DNA from: Rhabditoides inermis
Taxonomy: Eukaryota > Nematoda > Chromadorea > Rhabditida > Rhabditidae
DNA: 64,000 nt
Assembly (NCBI GenBank): GCA_963966185.1
Contig: CAWZYM010000224.1
Location: forward strand, 495,501-559,500
Direction: 5' to 3'
The translations under genes were made by a program, and so were the position numbers. Under the pieces are notes generated by a model. That model saw only the letters and a list, made by a program, of their open reading frames with translations, ran no database searches and was not told where the DNA came from. How positions within the stretch are numbered: the first letter of the stretch is position 1; the number at the start of each line of letters is the position of its first letter. This document shows, one piece after another, positions 12,102 to 22,079 of this stretch.

Positions 12102-13225
12102 CTATTCTCCAAGTAGTGCGAGGAGGCTGGAAAACGCTCGCGAACAGAAGAGCATCTCTGCCGATGCTGAAAGAATATTCTCTCTCTCCCTCTCTCTCCC
12201 TCTCTCTCTCCCTCTCTCTCTCTCATCCTCTCTCTCCCTCTCTCTTCCTCTCTCTCTCCCTCCCTCCCTCCCCCTCTCTCTCTCCCCCCTCTCTCTCCAC
12301 CCACCCCGTCCCTCTCCCTCCTCCATCTCTCTCTCCAGCTCGTTCAGTGTCCTCCACACTCCCTCGTCGGCTCGTCGCATCGCCACTCGACCGCCATTCC
12401 GAACGCCAGCGTACCTCAAACAATATTATAAATTATAGTAGTAGTATTGTACTACAGTAATAGTATTGTACGACAGTGGTTCTTATGAATGATTTCGTTT
12501 TGTACGTGTCATAATCATGTTTGCAATTCCGAATACACATTTAATTGATTGATTGACTACAGTAATAATGATACAGTATTCAAAATACAGTAACCCACCT
12601 GTGCACATCTCGCACTTCTGCCAGCAGGTAGACGAGCCAGAAGACGTTGGTGCACGGGTGGAACTCGCCCCACTTGCCGCTGCAATAAATCAATAAGAAA
12701 ATAATCAATAAATCAATAATTCACTCTGTGGCGGTGCGCATCTTTCCGTATGTCCTTCTCTGCAGGTCATCTCCCTGGCTCGTGTCGAACAGGGACGGGT
12801 CCTCCTCCAGATCCTTGAACACCACGTTCCCACTGCCTGAAATATGCTAATTTTGAAATTTAATATTTTATATTATTTCAATTTTTCATATTTTAGTACT
12901 ACTTCGTAAGTATTCTGCATCCTACACACCACACATCACTACAGTCTGGCAGACTATTGTATTCATTCAGTAAAATTGCGAGAGACAATGAAGAGATGGA
13001 AAGCGGGAAAAGGCGCAGTCTCCGTCTCTCCCCTCTTCACTGTAGATTCGAGATTGAACTCAAATTCTGCACACACACACCACTATCATCTCTCTATTTC
13101 CTCAAATTCAATTTCCCATCCCACACTCACTGTCCTCCAGGCGCGACAGGGTCATGTCAATCACATGGGTGCGGATACCATGCGAGGGAAGCGAGACCAG
13201 CTGACCGCGGACACACACCCTGCAA

Positions 13226-13280
<55 letters not shown>

Positions 13281-15572
13281 ATCCCCTTCCCTCCCCTCGC
13301 ACACTCACTCTATCACCCCCTCCTTGTCCAACCGCTCCACCAGCACGTTGCTGTTATGCAGGTCTCTGAACATTACACTCCAAGCTCCGCCCATTCTAGC
13401 CCCGCCCACCTGTGCTCGAACCGCAGGCGCGCTTCGGCTGCCGCCAGCCCAGCCACGCACTGCGCCCACATGGAAGCAGCTTCGCGGGGAGTGTGAAACT
13501 AAAAGGAATAGGCCACGCCCCCTCTCGCCCCGCCCACCTCAAAGTCTTCCAGCGGCACGTGTCCCAGCTCGCTTTCCATGACGAGAAAGTGTTGTGAGGG
13601 AGAGAAGAGAGAAGGGTTGTCGTTCAGAGCCCTAGCAAAAAAAATTAATGTAAATAAATAAATAAATTTAAATAAAATGCACTCACTTGTTCTCATAGTC
13701 AGCCAGGAACCGTTGCCAAGCGTTCGTGAGAGGCGCGCTCCAGCGACCTGCGATGACGTCATTCATCCATACAATCAATCAATAACCTTCCCCACCTTTC
13801 ACCACCGCCACTCGTAGCAGCCGGATGAACAGCGTCGTCCACGACGTCTACAACGAGTCATGTCAGATTACAGTACTCATACAGAGTACAGTATCTCTAT
13901 AATCTACAGTACCCCTCTCACCTCCTCCCTGTCGTCCCTGTCTCTCTTCTCTCCCATCCTGCCAACGTGCCGCTGCGCTATCACCTCGGCCAGTACTTGA
14001 GAAGACGTCTGCGGCAATCAATCGATAAATCAATAAATCAATAATCATCACTCACCATCTGCGCGCCGCCGTTGTACTCTGCCGCTCCGTCGATCGGCAT
14101 GATCTGAAGTACCGTATACAGATAGTAGGAAGGAAGTGCGCAGGAGCTGCTACTCACACATCACATCAAAAGATGAGCGTGCTTTTCAATTCCTACGCCT
14201 ATAATGTGCCCTTCCTTCCCACTCAAATCACAAAACAAATGTTTATTTGCAACGGTTGGTTCTGCTTCCCTTCCTAATACCGTATACCGTACTACCTCTA
14301 CCGTAACCCCCGTACCTTGAATGCGACAGGCTCGCCTTGTCCCCGCTGCACCCGGAACACCTCGGCAAACGAGCCCTCGCCCAGTTTCACCACACAGACA
14401 CTGGAAAAAATCAATAATCAATCCATAACTACTTGTATACACTACTTATACTACAACTAAAACAATTCCCTCCCCGCCTGGCACTGACCCCTTGCCGAGC
14501 AGGGCGGCGAAGGTCTTCTCCCTTGTCTGTCCTGCCAGATGGAGGAGCAGCTGTCGGCTGTCGCTGCGGTCACCAGAGAAGTCGTCAAGATACGATGCAT
14601 CTAGAGCTTCCTTCTCCTTCTCCTCCTTCTCTTCCTCCTGCTCCTCCTCCTTCTCAAAGACGAGCTGTCGAGCGGCTCGCTTCGGAGACACGTCGCGAGT
14701 GCCATTCACGATCTGGAAACACAGTAACCTTAGTAATTACAGAGTTACAGTAATTTGACAGCTACCGTATACCTGCTTCACGGTGGAGACGCTGAGGCGG
14801 CGGTGCCATTGCAGAGACTCGCGGCGGGATGCTGTAGCGTCAATGAGCGATGCAAATATTTTTGACTCACCTTTTCTGTGTGATTGTTTTTTGATTGATC
14901 CAAAGAAAGAGTCGTCAAACTCCTCCATCTGCTCCTTCTCCGTTTGTTTCGACTTCTGACTGCTCCGCTTTGAAGATGTGGGTAAAGAGGGAGAGTGTAC
15001 TGTAATCGAACAATCAATCAATCAATACAGTATCCCACAACCCACCTGAACTTGCCGAACCAGGTCGACTGGTCTGCTCCTTCTGCTCCGTCTTATCCTT
15101 CTCCACACGACTGCTCCTGCTCCTACTCTGTTCGCGGGCAGTGAATGTGGATGACGGAGTGTGTAGAGAGGAGTGAGAGTGGACTGCACTCAATCAATCA
15201 ATCAATCAATCAACCAATACCACCTACAGTATCCCACAACCCACCTGATTTTGCCGAACCAGGTCGACTGGTCTGCTCCTTCTGCTCCGTCTTCTCCTTT
15301 TCCACACGACTGCTCCTGCTCCTACTCGGTTCGCGGGCAGTGAGTGTGGGTGACAAAGTGTGTAGAGAGGAGTGAGAGTGCTCTGCAATCAATCAATCAA
15401 TCAATACTACCTACAGTATCCCACAACCCACCTGAACTTGCCGAACTAGGTCGACTGGTCTGCTCCTTCTGCTCCGTCTTATCCTTCTCCACACGACTGC
15501 TCCTGCTCCTACTCGGTTCGCGGGCAGTGAATGTGGGTGACGGAGTGTGTAGAGAGAAGTGTGAGTGAACTG

Positions 15573-15617
<45 letters not shown>

Positions 15618-15970
15618 CCACCTACAGTATCCCACAACCCACTTGAACTTGCCGAACCAGGTCGACTGGGTTGCTCCTTCTGCTCCGTCTTCTCCTTTTC
15701 CACACGACTGCTCCTGCTCCTACTCGGTTCGCGGGCAGTGAATGTGGGTGACGGAGTGTGTAGAGAGGAGTGAGAGTGCTCTGCAATCAATCAATCAATC
15801 AATACTACCTACAGTATCCCACAACCCACCTGAACTTGCCGAACCAGGTCGACTGGTCTGCTCCTTCTGCTCCGTCTTATCCTTCTCCACACGACTGCTC
15901 CTGCTCCTACTCGGTTCGCGGGCAGTGAATGTGGGTGACGGAGTGTGTAGAGAGAAGTGTGAGTGAACTG

Positions 15971-16007
<37 letters not shown>

Positions 16008-16559
16008 CCACCTACAGTATCCCACAACCCACTTGAACTTGCCGAACCAGGTCGACTGGTCTGCTCCTTCTGCTCCGTCTTCTCCTTTTCCACACGACTG
16101 CTCCTGCTCCTACTCGGTTCGCGGGCAGTGAATGTGGGTGACGGAGTGTGTAGAGAGGAGTGAGAGTGCTCTGCAATCAATCGATCAATCAATCAATCAA
16201 TCAACCAATACCACCTACAGTATCCCACAACCCACCTGATTTTGCCGAACCAGGTCGACTGGTCTGCTCCTTCTGCTCCGTCTTCTCCTTTTCCACACGA
16301 CTGCTCCTGCTTCTACTCGGTTCGCGGGCAGTGAGTGTGGGTGACGGAGTGTGTAGAGAGGAGTGTGAGTGAACTGCAATCAATCAATCAATACTACCTA
16401 CAGTATCCCACAACCCACCTGAACTTGCCGAACCAGGTCGACTGGTCTGCTCCTTCTGCTCCGTCTTCTCCTTTTCCACACGACTGCTCCTGCTCCTACG
16501 CGGTTCGCGGGCAGTGAATGTGGGTGACGGAGTGTGTAGAGAGAAGTGTGAGTGAACTG

Positions 16560-16596
<37 letters not shown>

Positions 16597-17298
16597 CCAC
16601 CTACAGTATCCCACAACCCACTTGAACTTGTCGAACTCGTCTTCGATTCGTCAACAGTCGACACCTCGGGAGGCGCATCGCTCTCTTCTGAACGAAAAAA
16701 GTGATGCAATTCAATCCAACCCGTCTAGACGAACCTTCACTGTCACCAATGACCACGGTACGCACAACAGGCGAAGACTTGGATGCTGTTACTGAAAGGG
16801 CAATACAGTAATCTTCACGACTACAGTATACCAACCTCCTAGTTGGTGTGGTGCAGGGGATGCGTCGCCAGCGCCCTCTTCCTCCTCCGAACTCTCATCG
16901 AGGGTGGAGCTACACAGACAGTGAATGATTCGGAAAATAGCCCCCCTACCGATGCGCGCGCTCTTCAGAAAGGGTGCGACGTCGCGCACTCGCAGTGGTA
17001 GTGGAGATGCGCACTGGTGACGGTGAGCTGGAATCAATCGATAATTAAATCAATATTCACGACAAATGTAATCGATTTATTCAAAGTTACACTTCAAAGT
17101 TGCCTTTCGAAACACTACGAAACACCTTTCTCTTTCATTCCTGACCGCAATCAAATCAATAATCACAATAAAGGTGACTGACTCTTTGTCGCTGGTATCG
17201 AGTGGCGGTAGATGGAGGGAGTGGGAGAGACGCGGCACGGGGTCAGCGAGGTGCGCCAGTCGCTGCCGGTGCGACGGCACACGCGCCGGTGACGCCAT
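12102..17298 (-). CDS. haspin: Haspin-family histone H3 Thr3 kinase with amplified N-terminal exon
   Basis: A 29-exon model of 978 aa, in frame at every junction. Exons: 17298-17183, 17027-16950, 16909-16836, 16791-16735, 16687-16622, eight 138-nt repeats (16556-15046), 14999-14871, 14831-14773, 14712-14489, 14400-14316, 14103-14056, 14008-13922, 13847-13796, 13747-13687, 13631-13538, 13498-13410, 13375-13319, 13219-13131, 12836-12725, 12679-12599, 12414-12305, 12166-12102. Residues 131-498 are the Ser/Arg/Thr/Lys-rich repeats. Kinase landmarks are Gly loop LGEGSFAEVF, Lys in VAFK (about 664), FEHRDLHNSNVLV (about 808), haspin-type DFG substitute VIDMTLSRLED (about 848), VVFKDLEEDPSLF, and FHPCTNVFWLVYL. 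Haspin phosphorylates H3 Thr3 to place the chromosomal passenger complex in mitosis. A gtgcag acceptor 2 nt before the ATG suggests trans-splicing. Several introns hold (GA)n on the sense strand. Usual RDLHWGN is RDLHNSN here. Confidence 0.92.
12181..12300. repeat. (CT)n-rich microsatellite in the last haspin intron
   Basis: An imperfect CT-rich tract with CCCT variants fills the intron between the last two haspin exons. On the sense strand it is GA-rich and sits next to the final acceptor. A second such tract at 13229-13274 lies in the intron after the RDLH exon. Open reading frames drawn through these tracts are artefacts. Confidence 0.8.
15046..16556 (-). repeat. Tandem array of eight 138-nt exons in haspin
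   Basis: Eight copies in transcript order: 16556-16419, 16373-16236, 16170-16033, 15967-15830, 15780-15643, 15569-15432, 15382-15245, 15183-15046. Each is exactly 138 nt (46 codons), phase 1 on both sides, so any number of copies keeps the frame. The unit reads VHSHFSLHTPSPTFTAREPS, then a SRSSR run, VEKDKTEQKEQTSRP and GSASS. Introns are only 45-73 nt and differ mainly in the number of TGAT units. Copies alternate between two types: starting AGCACTC with EK, or TTCACTC with DK. Copies 3-4, 5-6 and 7-8 therefore look like repeats of a dimer. Flanking exons 5 and 14 are also phase 1-1 and end or begin with related SS/VHSPS sequence. Confidence 0.93.
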
Positions 17299-17537
17299 GT
17301 CTGCACAATGCTCATTCACATTTACTTTTCCCAATTCGAAATCTATCGAATACGTTGATGAAAATCTATAAAATATGTTGAGTCCGGATAAATGATTTGA
17401 TTTTGATTTGACGTCGATGAAACGTACGCATGGGATATCTCTTTTTTTAAGTAGAGACCGGACTTGTACTGACAAAAGACACTCAGAAAGACCATCACAG
17501 AGTGTGTTTTGAATAATAAAGCGGTTTTCTAGATACA

Positions 17538-17957
17538 TCATCGAGTCTGTCTTCGCCTTGAGATGAAAGTTCTACGCCCACCTTCCGGAATGATCTCGAA
17601 TCCGACGCGCTTGCGGCTGAGCCGACATCGCTCCAGCGGCACCACCTCCACATCGCCCCGGTCTGATAATTAAACAAAGTAAACAACACAGTGAACAACA
17701 TAAACAAAACAAAAACAACCATCCACCGTTGTAGAAGAATCGCTCGTCGGGCGGCGGGTTCTTGATCGATCCGTCGGGATTGCGCTGCGGGCGGCGCAGA
17801 AACATGGCGTCATCGACAGTCAGGTGGAACTGTCAACAGGCATGCAAACAAACAAGTAAACAAACAACAAACAACAGACTTCGCTCCACCGCGACGAACC
17901 GGATGTGTTGGCAGAGTCATCGTTAGAGGAGGCAGGGCTGGGGGACACCCCGCCCAT
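17538..17957 (-). CDS. Unknown 101-aa protein, upstream operon partner of haspin
   Basis: Exons 17957-17880, 17829-17727 and 17662-17538 join in phases 0 and 1, giving 101 aa plus TGA. A gttccag acceptor 1 nt before the ATG looks like a spliced-leader site. The N-terminus is Ser/Asn/Asp-rich and disordered. The middle reads FHLTVDDAMFLRRPQRNPDG then SIKNPPPDERFFYN. The C-terminus, VEVVPLERCRLSRKRVGFEI, ends in an Arg-rich run ISRRRQTR. I recognise no domain; the basic tail could bind nucleic acid or a partner (inference). The first donor, GAA|GTCTGT, is weak, though haspin also uses GTCAGT donors. The stop lies 239 nt before the haspin ATG, which itself has a spliced-leader-type acceptor, so the two genes may share one transcript. 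Confidence 0.65.
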
Positions 17958-18003
17958 CCTGGAACACTCAGGATCCAGGGACGATGCAGAAACCACTATT
18001 CGA

Positions 18004-18283
18004 TTTTCTTTGAAAAGTACTTGCGTAAACAGATGAACTTTGTCTTATCCCAATGCAGCAAAAGCACATGCATAAAGCGTTTACAAATACTAAGACAAAC
18101 CTGCACTTCTCTCTTCTCTCTTTCTCTCTTATCTCTCCTACTTGTGTTCACTGGTTAGTATCAACAGAACTTTCCCGAATGCGCAGGTTTGTGTTAGTAT
18201 TTGTAAACGCTTTATGCATGTGCTTTTGCTGCATTGGGATAAGACAAAGTTCATCTGTTTACGCAAGTACTTTTCAAAGAAAA
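18004..18283. repeat. Large inverted repeat (foldback), 101-bp arms
   Basis: Arms at 18004-18104 and 18183-18283 are reverse complements with one visible mismatch (taagac against tgttag), separated by 78 bp of CT-rich sequence. The outer ends read ttttctttgaaaagtac and its inverse. No open frame lies inside. Near-identity of the arms means recent insertion, ongoing conversion, or selection on a hairpin. It starts 47 bp upstream of the start codon of the 101-aa gene, where a promoter would be expected. A partial copy is at about 18510-18537 and a decayed arm at 111-226. Confidence 0.9.
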
Positions 18284-19309
18284 TAAATGTCCTTTTGTTA
18301 AATTTCATAGAAATTTTGAATATGTGCTGAATTATGACTATTCATCTGGATTATATCAAAAACTACTATCTCTCACTCCCTCTGTTCTCTCCTTCTCTTC
18401 GTCCCTTCTCTCTCTTTCACTGTTCCTTCTCTCTCTTTCACTGTTCTCTCTCTCACTCTCACTTTCTGCCCTTCTCTCTCTGTCTCTTTATATCTTTCTG
18501 CTCTTCTATCAACGTTTACAAATACTAACACAAACTCTAGGCCGTTCTCTCTCTTCTTACTTTCATGTACCACAGATCACACGTTACGTTTCGGATCGCC
18601 GTTACGTTTCACAAAACGTTTTTCCTCACATATTTACACTACTGTTCGGAGTCGCGCCTACTGCGCTCTTTCTCCTGGTTATAGTTGGCGGACCCAAAAC
18701 AACGCAAACCCGGCGCGAATTGTACGCTGGCGGCGGCGGGGCGAACTACATTCAAAGTGCTAGTTAGAGAACACGCGCAGAAAACGCGAGAGAGAACGCT
18801 TTCGGCAGAGAGTCAGAGTTACCGGACACGACACCCACACACACACACACGCTGGCCTCTCACCTCATGGGTGCGCGAGATCGCTCATAACTTCTTTCGG
18901 AGAAAAGATACAAAGATGCCCACGACCAATGATCTGTCCTAGGGAACGGTGCGAATCTAACTAACATGTTTTGGATGAGTCCACATTGTTGTTAACATGA
19001 CCTTCGGATATCGCTTCTTAAAAATTCTGGCGCGAGCCCTATCCTAAGCCAAAAGAGAGGGCGCTGCGCGCCCTCTCTAATTGTAACGAAAAACGAAAAA
19101 CGAAAAAAAAATGGCGGAAGGACAGCGATTTCGAGCATGGTAGTGAGATTTAGTTTATGCACATATTTTGATTTCACACCAACTTCGTTTTGGCGGGAAA
19201 ATATTGATTTTAAAACAATATCACAGAACACATTTGAACAAAAGAAGTTTATTGTCTGCTCAATTCAAATATGTGGTATTTCGATCGAGGAATTGTGATG
19301 ATGAGCGAT
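18284..19309. other. Intergenic with CT-rich tract and a GC hairpin
   Basis: 18365-18490 is a CT-rich low-complexity tract. 18510-18537 repeats the cgtttacaaatacta part of the foldback arm. An 11-bp perfect GC-rich hairpin (agagagggcgc, 3-nt loop, inverse) lies at 19054-19078. A CACACA run is at 18834-18851. No gene was recognised; a frame at 18685-18942 has no support. Confidence 0.4.
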
Positions 19310-19574
19310 TTACTTGGGTCCAAGGTAGCAGGAGACGTCCATGCGAGGAGTGCCACCGCCGCCGCCACCGCCGCCTGAAAGGGGTATGGTAGGTGGTGGA
19401 GGATACGGTAGTCTACAGTATCGACGCACCGCTGGGAGCGCTGCCACCGCCGCCACCGCCGCCGCCTCCCGAGGATCCTCCGAAGGCGTAGTCCTCCCTA
19501 GCGTATCCGCCTCCGCCGCCGCCGCCGCCGCCGCCGCCACCGCCAGGGGTCATGTAGGCCGACTTGTCTCCCAT
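19310..19574 (-). CDS. Small glycine-rich protein, 69 aa
   Basis: Two exons, 19574-19430 and 19374-19310, joined in phase 1. The chain is MGDKSAYMTP, a run of about a dozen Gly, YAREDYAFGGSS, another Gly run, SAPS, a third Gly run, then TPRMDVSCYLGPK and TAA. The Gly blocks are encoded by GGC/GGT repeats, visible as GCC/GCCACC runs on the plus strand. A TATAAAA box sits 47 nt upstream of the ATG. There is no signal peptide, so it is not an obvious secreted antimicrobial or cuticle peptide. Gly-rich flexible runs occur in RNA-binding tails and structural proteins, but no RNA-binding motif is present. The single intron carries TACGGTA/TACCGTA-type words. Function unknown. Confidence 0.6.
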
Positions 19575-19620
19575 GATGATTCGACTGATCGAATGATGCC
19601 AGCCCCGTCCGGCCCACCGC

Positions 19621-19627
19621 TTTTATA
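19621..19627 (-). promoter_or_regulatory. TATA box of the glycine-rich gene
   Basis: TATAAAA reads on the minus strand 47 nt upstream of the start codon at 19574, followed by GC-rich DNA. The position fits a core promoter with a very short 5' leader. Confidence 0.5.
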
Positions 19628-21179
19628 CGACCGAGTGTCTAGAAGCAGATGAGAGCAATGTAGTCCTGATCTCTGATGATGGAAATGCCTTCATTACCAG
19701 AACGATGAGTCATATGTAAATGTGTTATGACGCCAACACCAGAGTTCACAAGCTGTTCTGCACGAAAGCGATGAAAGTTGTGTAAGTAGGTGTGAACGAT
19801 TTGGGGCGGAAACGAAGGGTCACATTCGGGGGAGGGGGGGGGTCACATACTGTATTCGTTTGTAAGTTGTCTTGACGATCATTCGAGTGGCCTGTCAGAC
19901 GGGAGAGGAAAAGAGGGAAAGGGAAAAAGACCAGGGCAAATGAAAGAGAAGTTGTGTTGCAAAGGTTGAGGCGGCTCCGAGGTGATGTACATTTGGTGAT
20001 GAACTTCTGGAGCATTACAAGTGTAACATTTAAAAAACATGTCATTTTCATTTTCCAAGCTGTGTACAGGCGCATAAGGGCATAAGTTTGCTGACATAAC
20101 GCCGCTTATCCTTTTGTAGATAATAAGTTGTTCATCAAGAAAGGAAGCACTTTCTTTTCACATACCGGGTTACTATAGACGCGCATCTGGATCTCTGGAT
20201 GGTGAGAAAACATTTTCTCTAACCCTCACATTTTCGCATATTCTCTCGTATTACTCTAACCGCCTTTGTTCAACAGGGAGAGACTGTTGGAACAACCCTC
20301 TCACTTTGCATTTTGTGGCATTACGCTTACTGTCCTATTTTCACCACATTAATGTCATTGGTAACTAACTATCCAATATTCTTGCCTACTCAAGATTTAT
20401 TCATTAAAAAACCCAACAACTTCGTAACAACGCGCTATGGGGAGATTTTTGAATGCCTTAGATGCATTGGATCTCAAGACCCATCAAAGTATTCAAAACA
20501 AAATATCGGAGCAGGCCGGGGGGGGGGGGGCTCCCATGCTCCGGTGCAAACAATAAAGGCAGAGAGGAAGGGAGAAAGTACATAACTTACGAGTACGCAT
20601 TGATAATAACGTCGATGTGACCGATTAGAGGGGAGTTCATAGATAACTCCCTTTTTTCATAAAAAAAGTAACATGGAGCCGAAACACCGAAGACTACATA
20701 ATCGTATTTAGTATTTAGTGAGGATTGATTGAAGAAAAATGACTCCTTTTGTAGAATTCGAGTCTGCTGACACTGATGACTGATGATGCAGCGATTGGAG
20801 ACGGCACCGAGTTGAAAGTACGTTTCGAGGATCAAACTTAAATTTACTATTTACAGTTTGTTGTTTACGCTCAGAATACATATAATTATAATTCACTACA
20901 AACAGCAAATTCCCACAAAGTTCGTCGTGGCAGAATATGAGTGACACTTTTGCGCTGTGAGACGCGACAAGTCTCCAGTTCATTTGACAACATTTCCATC
21001 CACTCCACATCAAACGGCATAGTCCGAATGTCATTCGCCTGCGCCTGAAACGACGTAAATACTGGCGGTCGAGGGCAGTGACCGTCAGTCACCTCCAACC
21101 ACTCCTCAGGTGAGGCCTCCTGCTCCTCCTTCTTCTCCCCCTGCTCCTGCTGCTCCACTCACCTGCTCCCTGTTACAGA
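19628..21179. other. Intergenic between divergent genes; weak coding hint on minus strand
   Basis: Mostly AT-rich with G-runs at 19830-19849 and 20518-20530. On the minus strand at about 21158-20890 there is a frame with Glu/Gln-rich sequence and then PEEWLEVTDG, PPVFTSFQAQ and MPFDVEWMEM. A possible intron (gtgactgacgg to cgtttcag) lies within it. It has no ATG start and no family match, so it may be an unrecognised minus-strand exon or chance. Nothing else was recognised. Confidence 0.3.
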
Positions 21180-21939
21180 ATGGCCGATAAGAAGCCCGCG
21201 CCGCAGCCCGGCAACAAGCCCGGCGAGCCCGAGTTCAAGATGAAGGTATACTGTACCTACAGTAACCCGCGTTCACTCTACCGTACCCCAGATCGACCCG
21301 GAGAAGCAGCTGACGTTCAAGTGGAAGGCGAACGAGTCTAACGTGGTCGAGCTGAAGATCAACAACACACTCCCCGACAGGCAGACGTTCAAGGTACGGT
21401 ACCTAGGTGCACGGTAGTTACCGTATCCCTTGCAGGTCAAGTGCACCGACAACGACATCTTCCGCGTGCGCCCGCCCCTCGGATTCGTCAAGCCCGGAGA
21501 TACGGCCGTCGTTAAGGTATACGGTAGCTAGGGTTACTGTAGCCTACCGTACCTGCAGATCACGCTGACGTCGAAGACTGCGCCCGACTCGTCGCGCCAC
21601 TTCTTCGCCATCTACCACATGAAGAGCGACGAGGAGAAGAAGACCGCCCGTCAGGTATACGGTAGATACCGTAACCCCGCACCGCATGTTACCGTATAGG
21701 TGTGGACTCCGGACAGTAAGCCCGAGGGCGTGACTCGTGTCATGGCTCACTTCGAGAAGGACGGTGAAGAGAAGAAGGAGGAGAAGAAGGAGGACGACAA
21801 GAAGGACGAGAAAAAGGACGAGAAGAAGGTACTGTAGACACTAGGGGTACTGTACCTACCGTATTCCTTACAGGACGAGAAGAAGGAGGAAAAGAAGGAG
21901 GAGAAGAAAGAGGAGGAGAAGAAGGAGGAGAAGAAGTAG
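21180..21939 (+). CDS. Major-sperm-protein-domain protein with Lys/Glu-rich tail
   Basis: Exons 21180-21245, 21292-21393, 21436-21516, 21559-21654, 21700-21828 and 21874-21939, all phase 0. A tgttacag acceptor 1 nt before the ATG suggests a spliced leader. Residues about 20-125 form an immunoglobulin-like MSP domain: IDPEKQLTFKWKANES, KINNTLPDRQTFKVKCTDND, then FRVRPPLGFVKPGDTAVVKI, and RHFFAIYHMKSDEEKK. MSP-type proteins are cytoskeletal or signalling proteins of nematode sperm, or VAP-like membrane-contact proteins. The soluble form here, without a C-terminal anchor, fits the former. The last 45 residues are almost only Lys, Glu and Asp (EEKKEEKK repeats) and probably disordered. All five introns are only 42-46 nt and carry complementary words at both ends. 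Confidence 0.88.
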
Positions 21940-22061
21940 CCTGCTCCGCTGCCGTCGCCTCCGCCGCCGTCCGAGATTCACTAGCCCACTATGTCGCTTT
22001 CGCTTACACACATCTCTAACTGTCTATGAAACCGTATGTACACTAGCTTTCCTGATTACAG

Positions 22062-22067
22062 AATAAA
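22062..22067 (+). terminator. Poly(A) signal AATAAA of the MSP-domain gene
   Basis: A canonical AATAAA lies about 120 nt after the stop at 21937-21939, followed by GT-rich sequence (gtgagatagtgatatgtgatatgtggg). It fits the 3' end of a single short transcript. Confidence 0.65.
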
Positions 22068-22079
22068 GTGAGATAGTGA

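Noticed and set aside
15145..16517. Plus-strand open frames with INQSINQS and SFCSVFSFSTRLLLLLLGSRAV repeats
   Set aside because: They are the reverse strand of the haspin repeat exons and their CAAT introns; no splice or family support on the plus strand.
15046..16556. CRISPR-like array: regular repeats with short variable spacers
   Set aside because: The repeats are 138 nt, encode protein in frame with splice sites at both ends, and the spacers are TGAT microsatellite introns in a eukaryotic gene.
20313..20585. 90-codon plus-strand frame upstream of the MSP gene
   Set aside because: It runs through AT-rich DNA and a G-run, with no start or splice context and no similarity.
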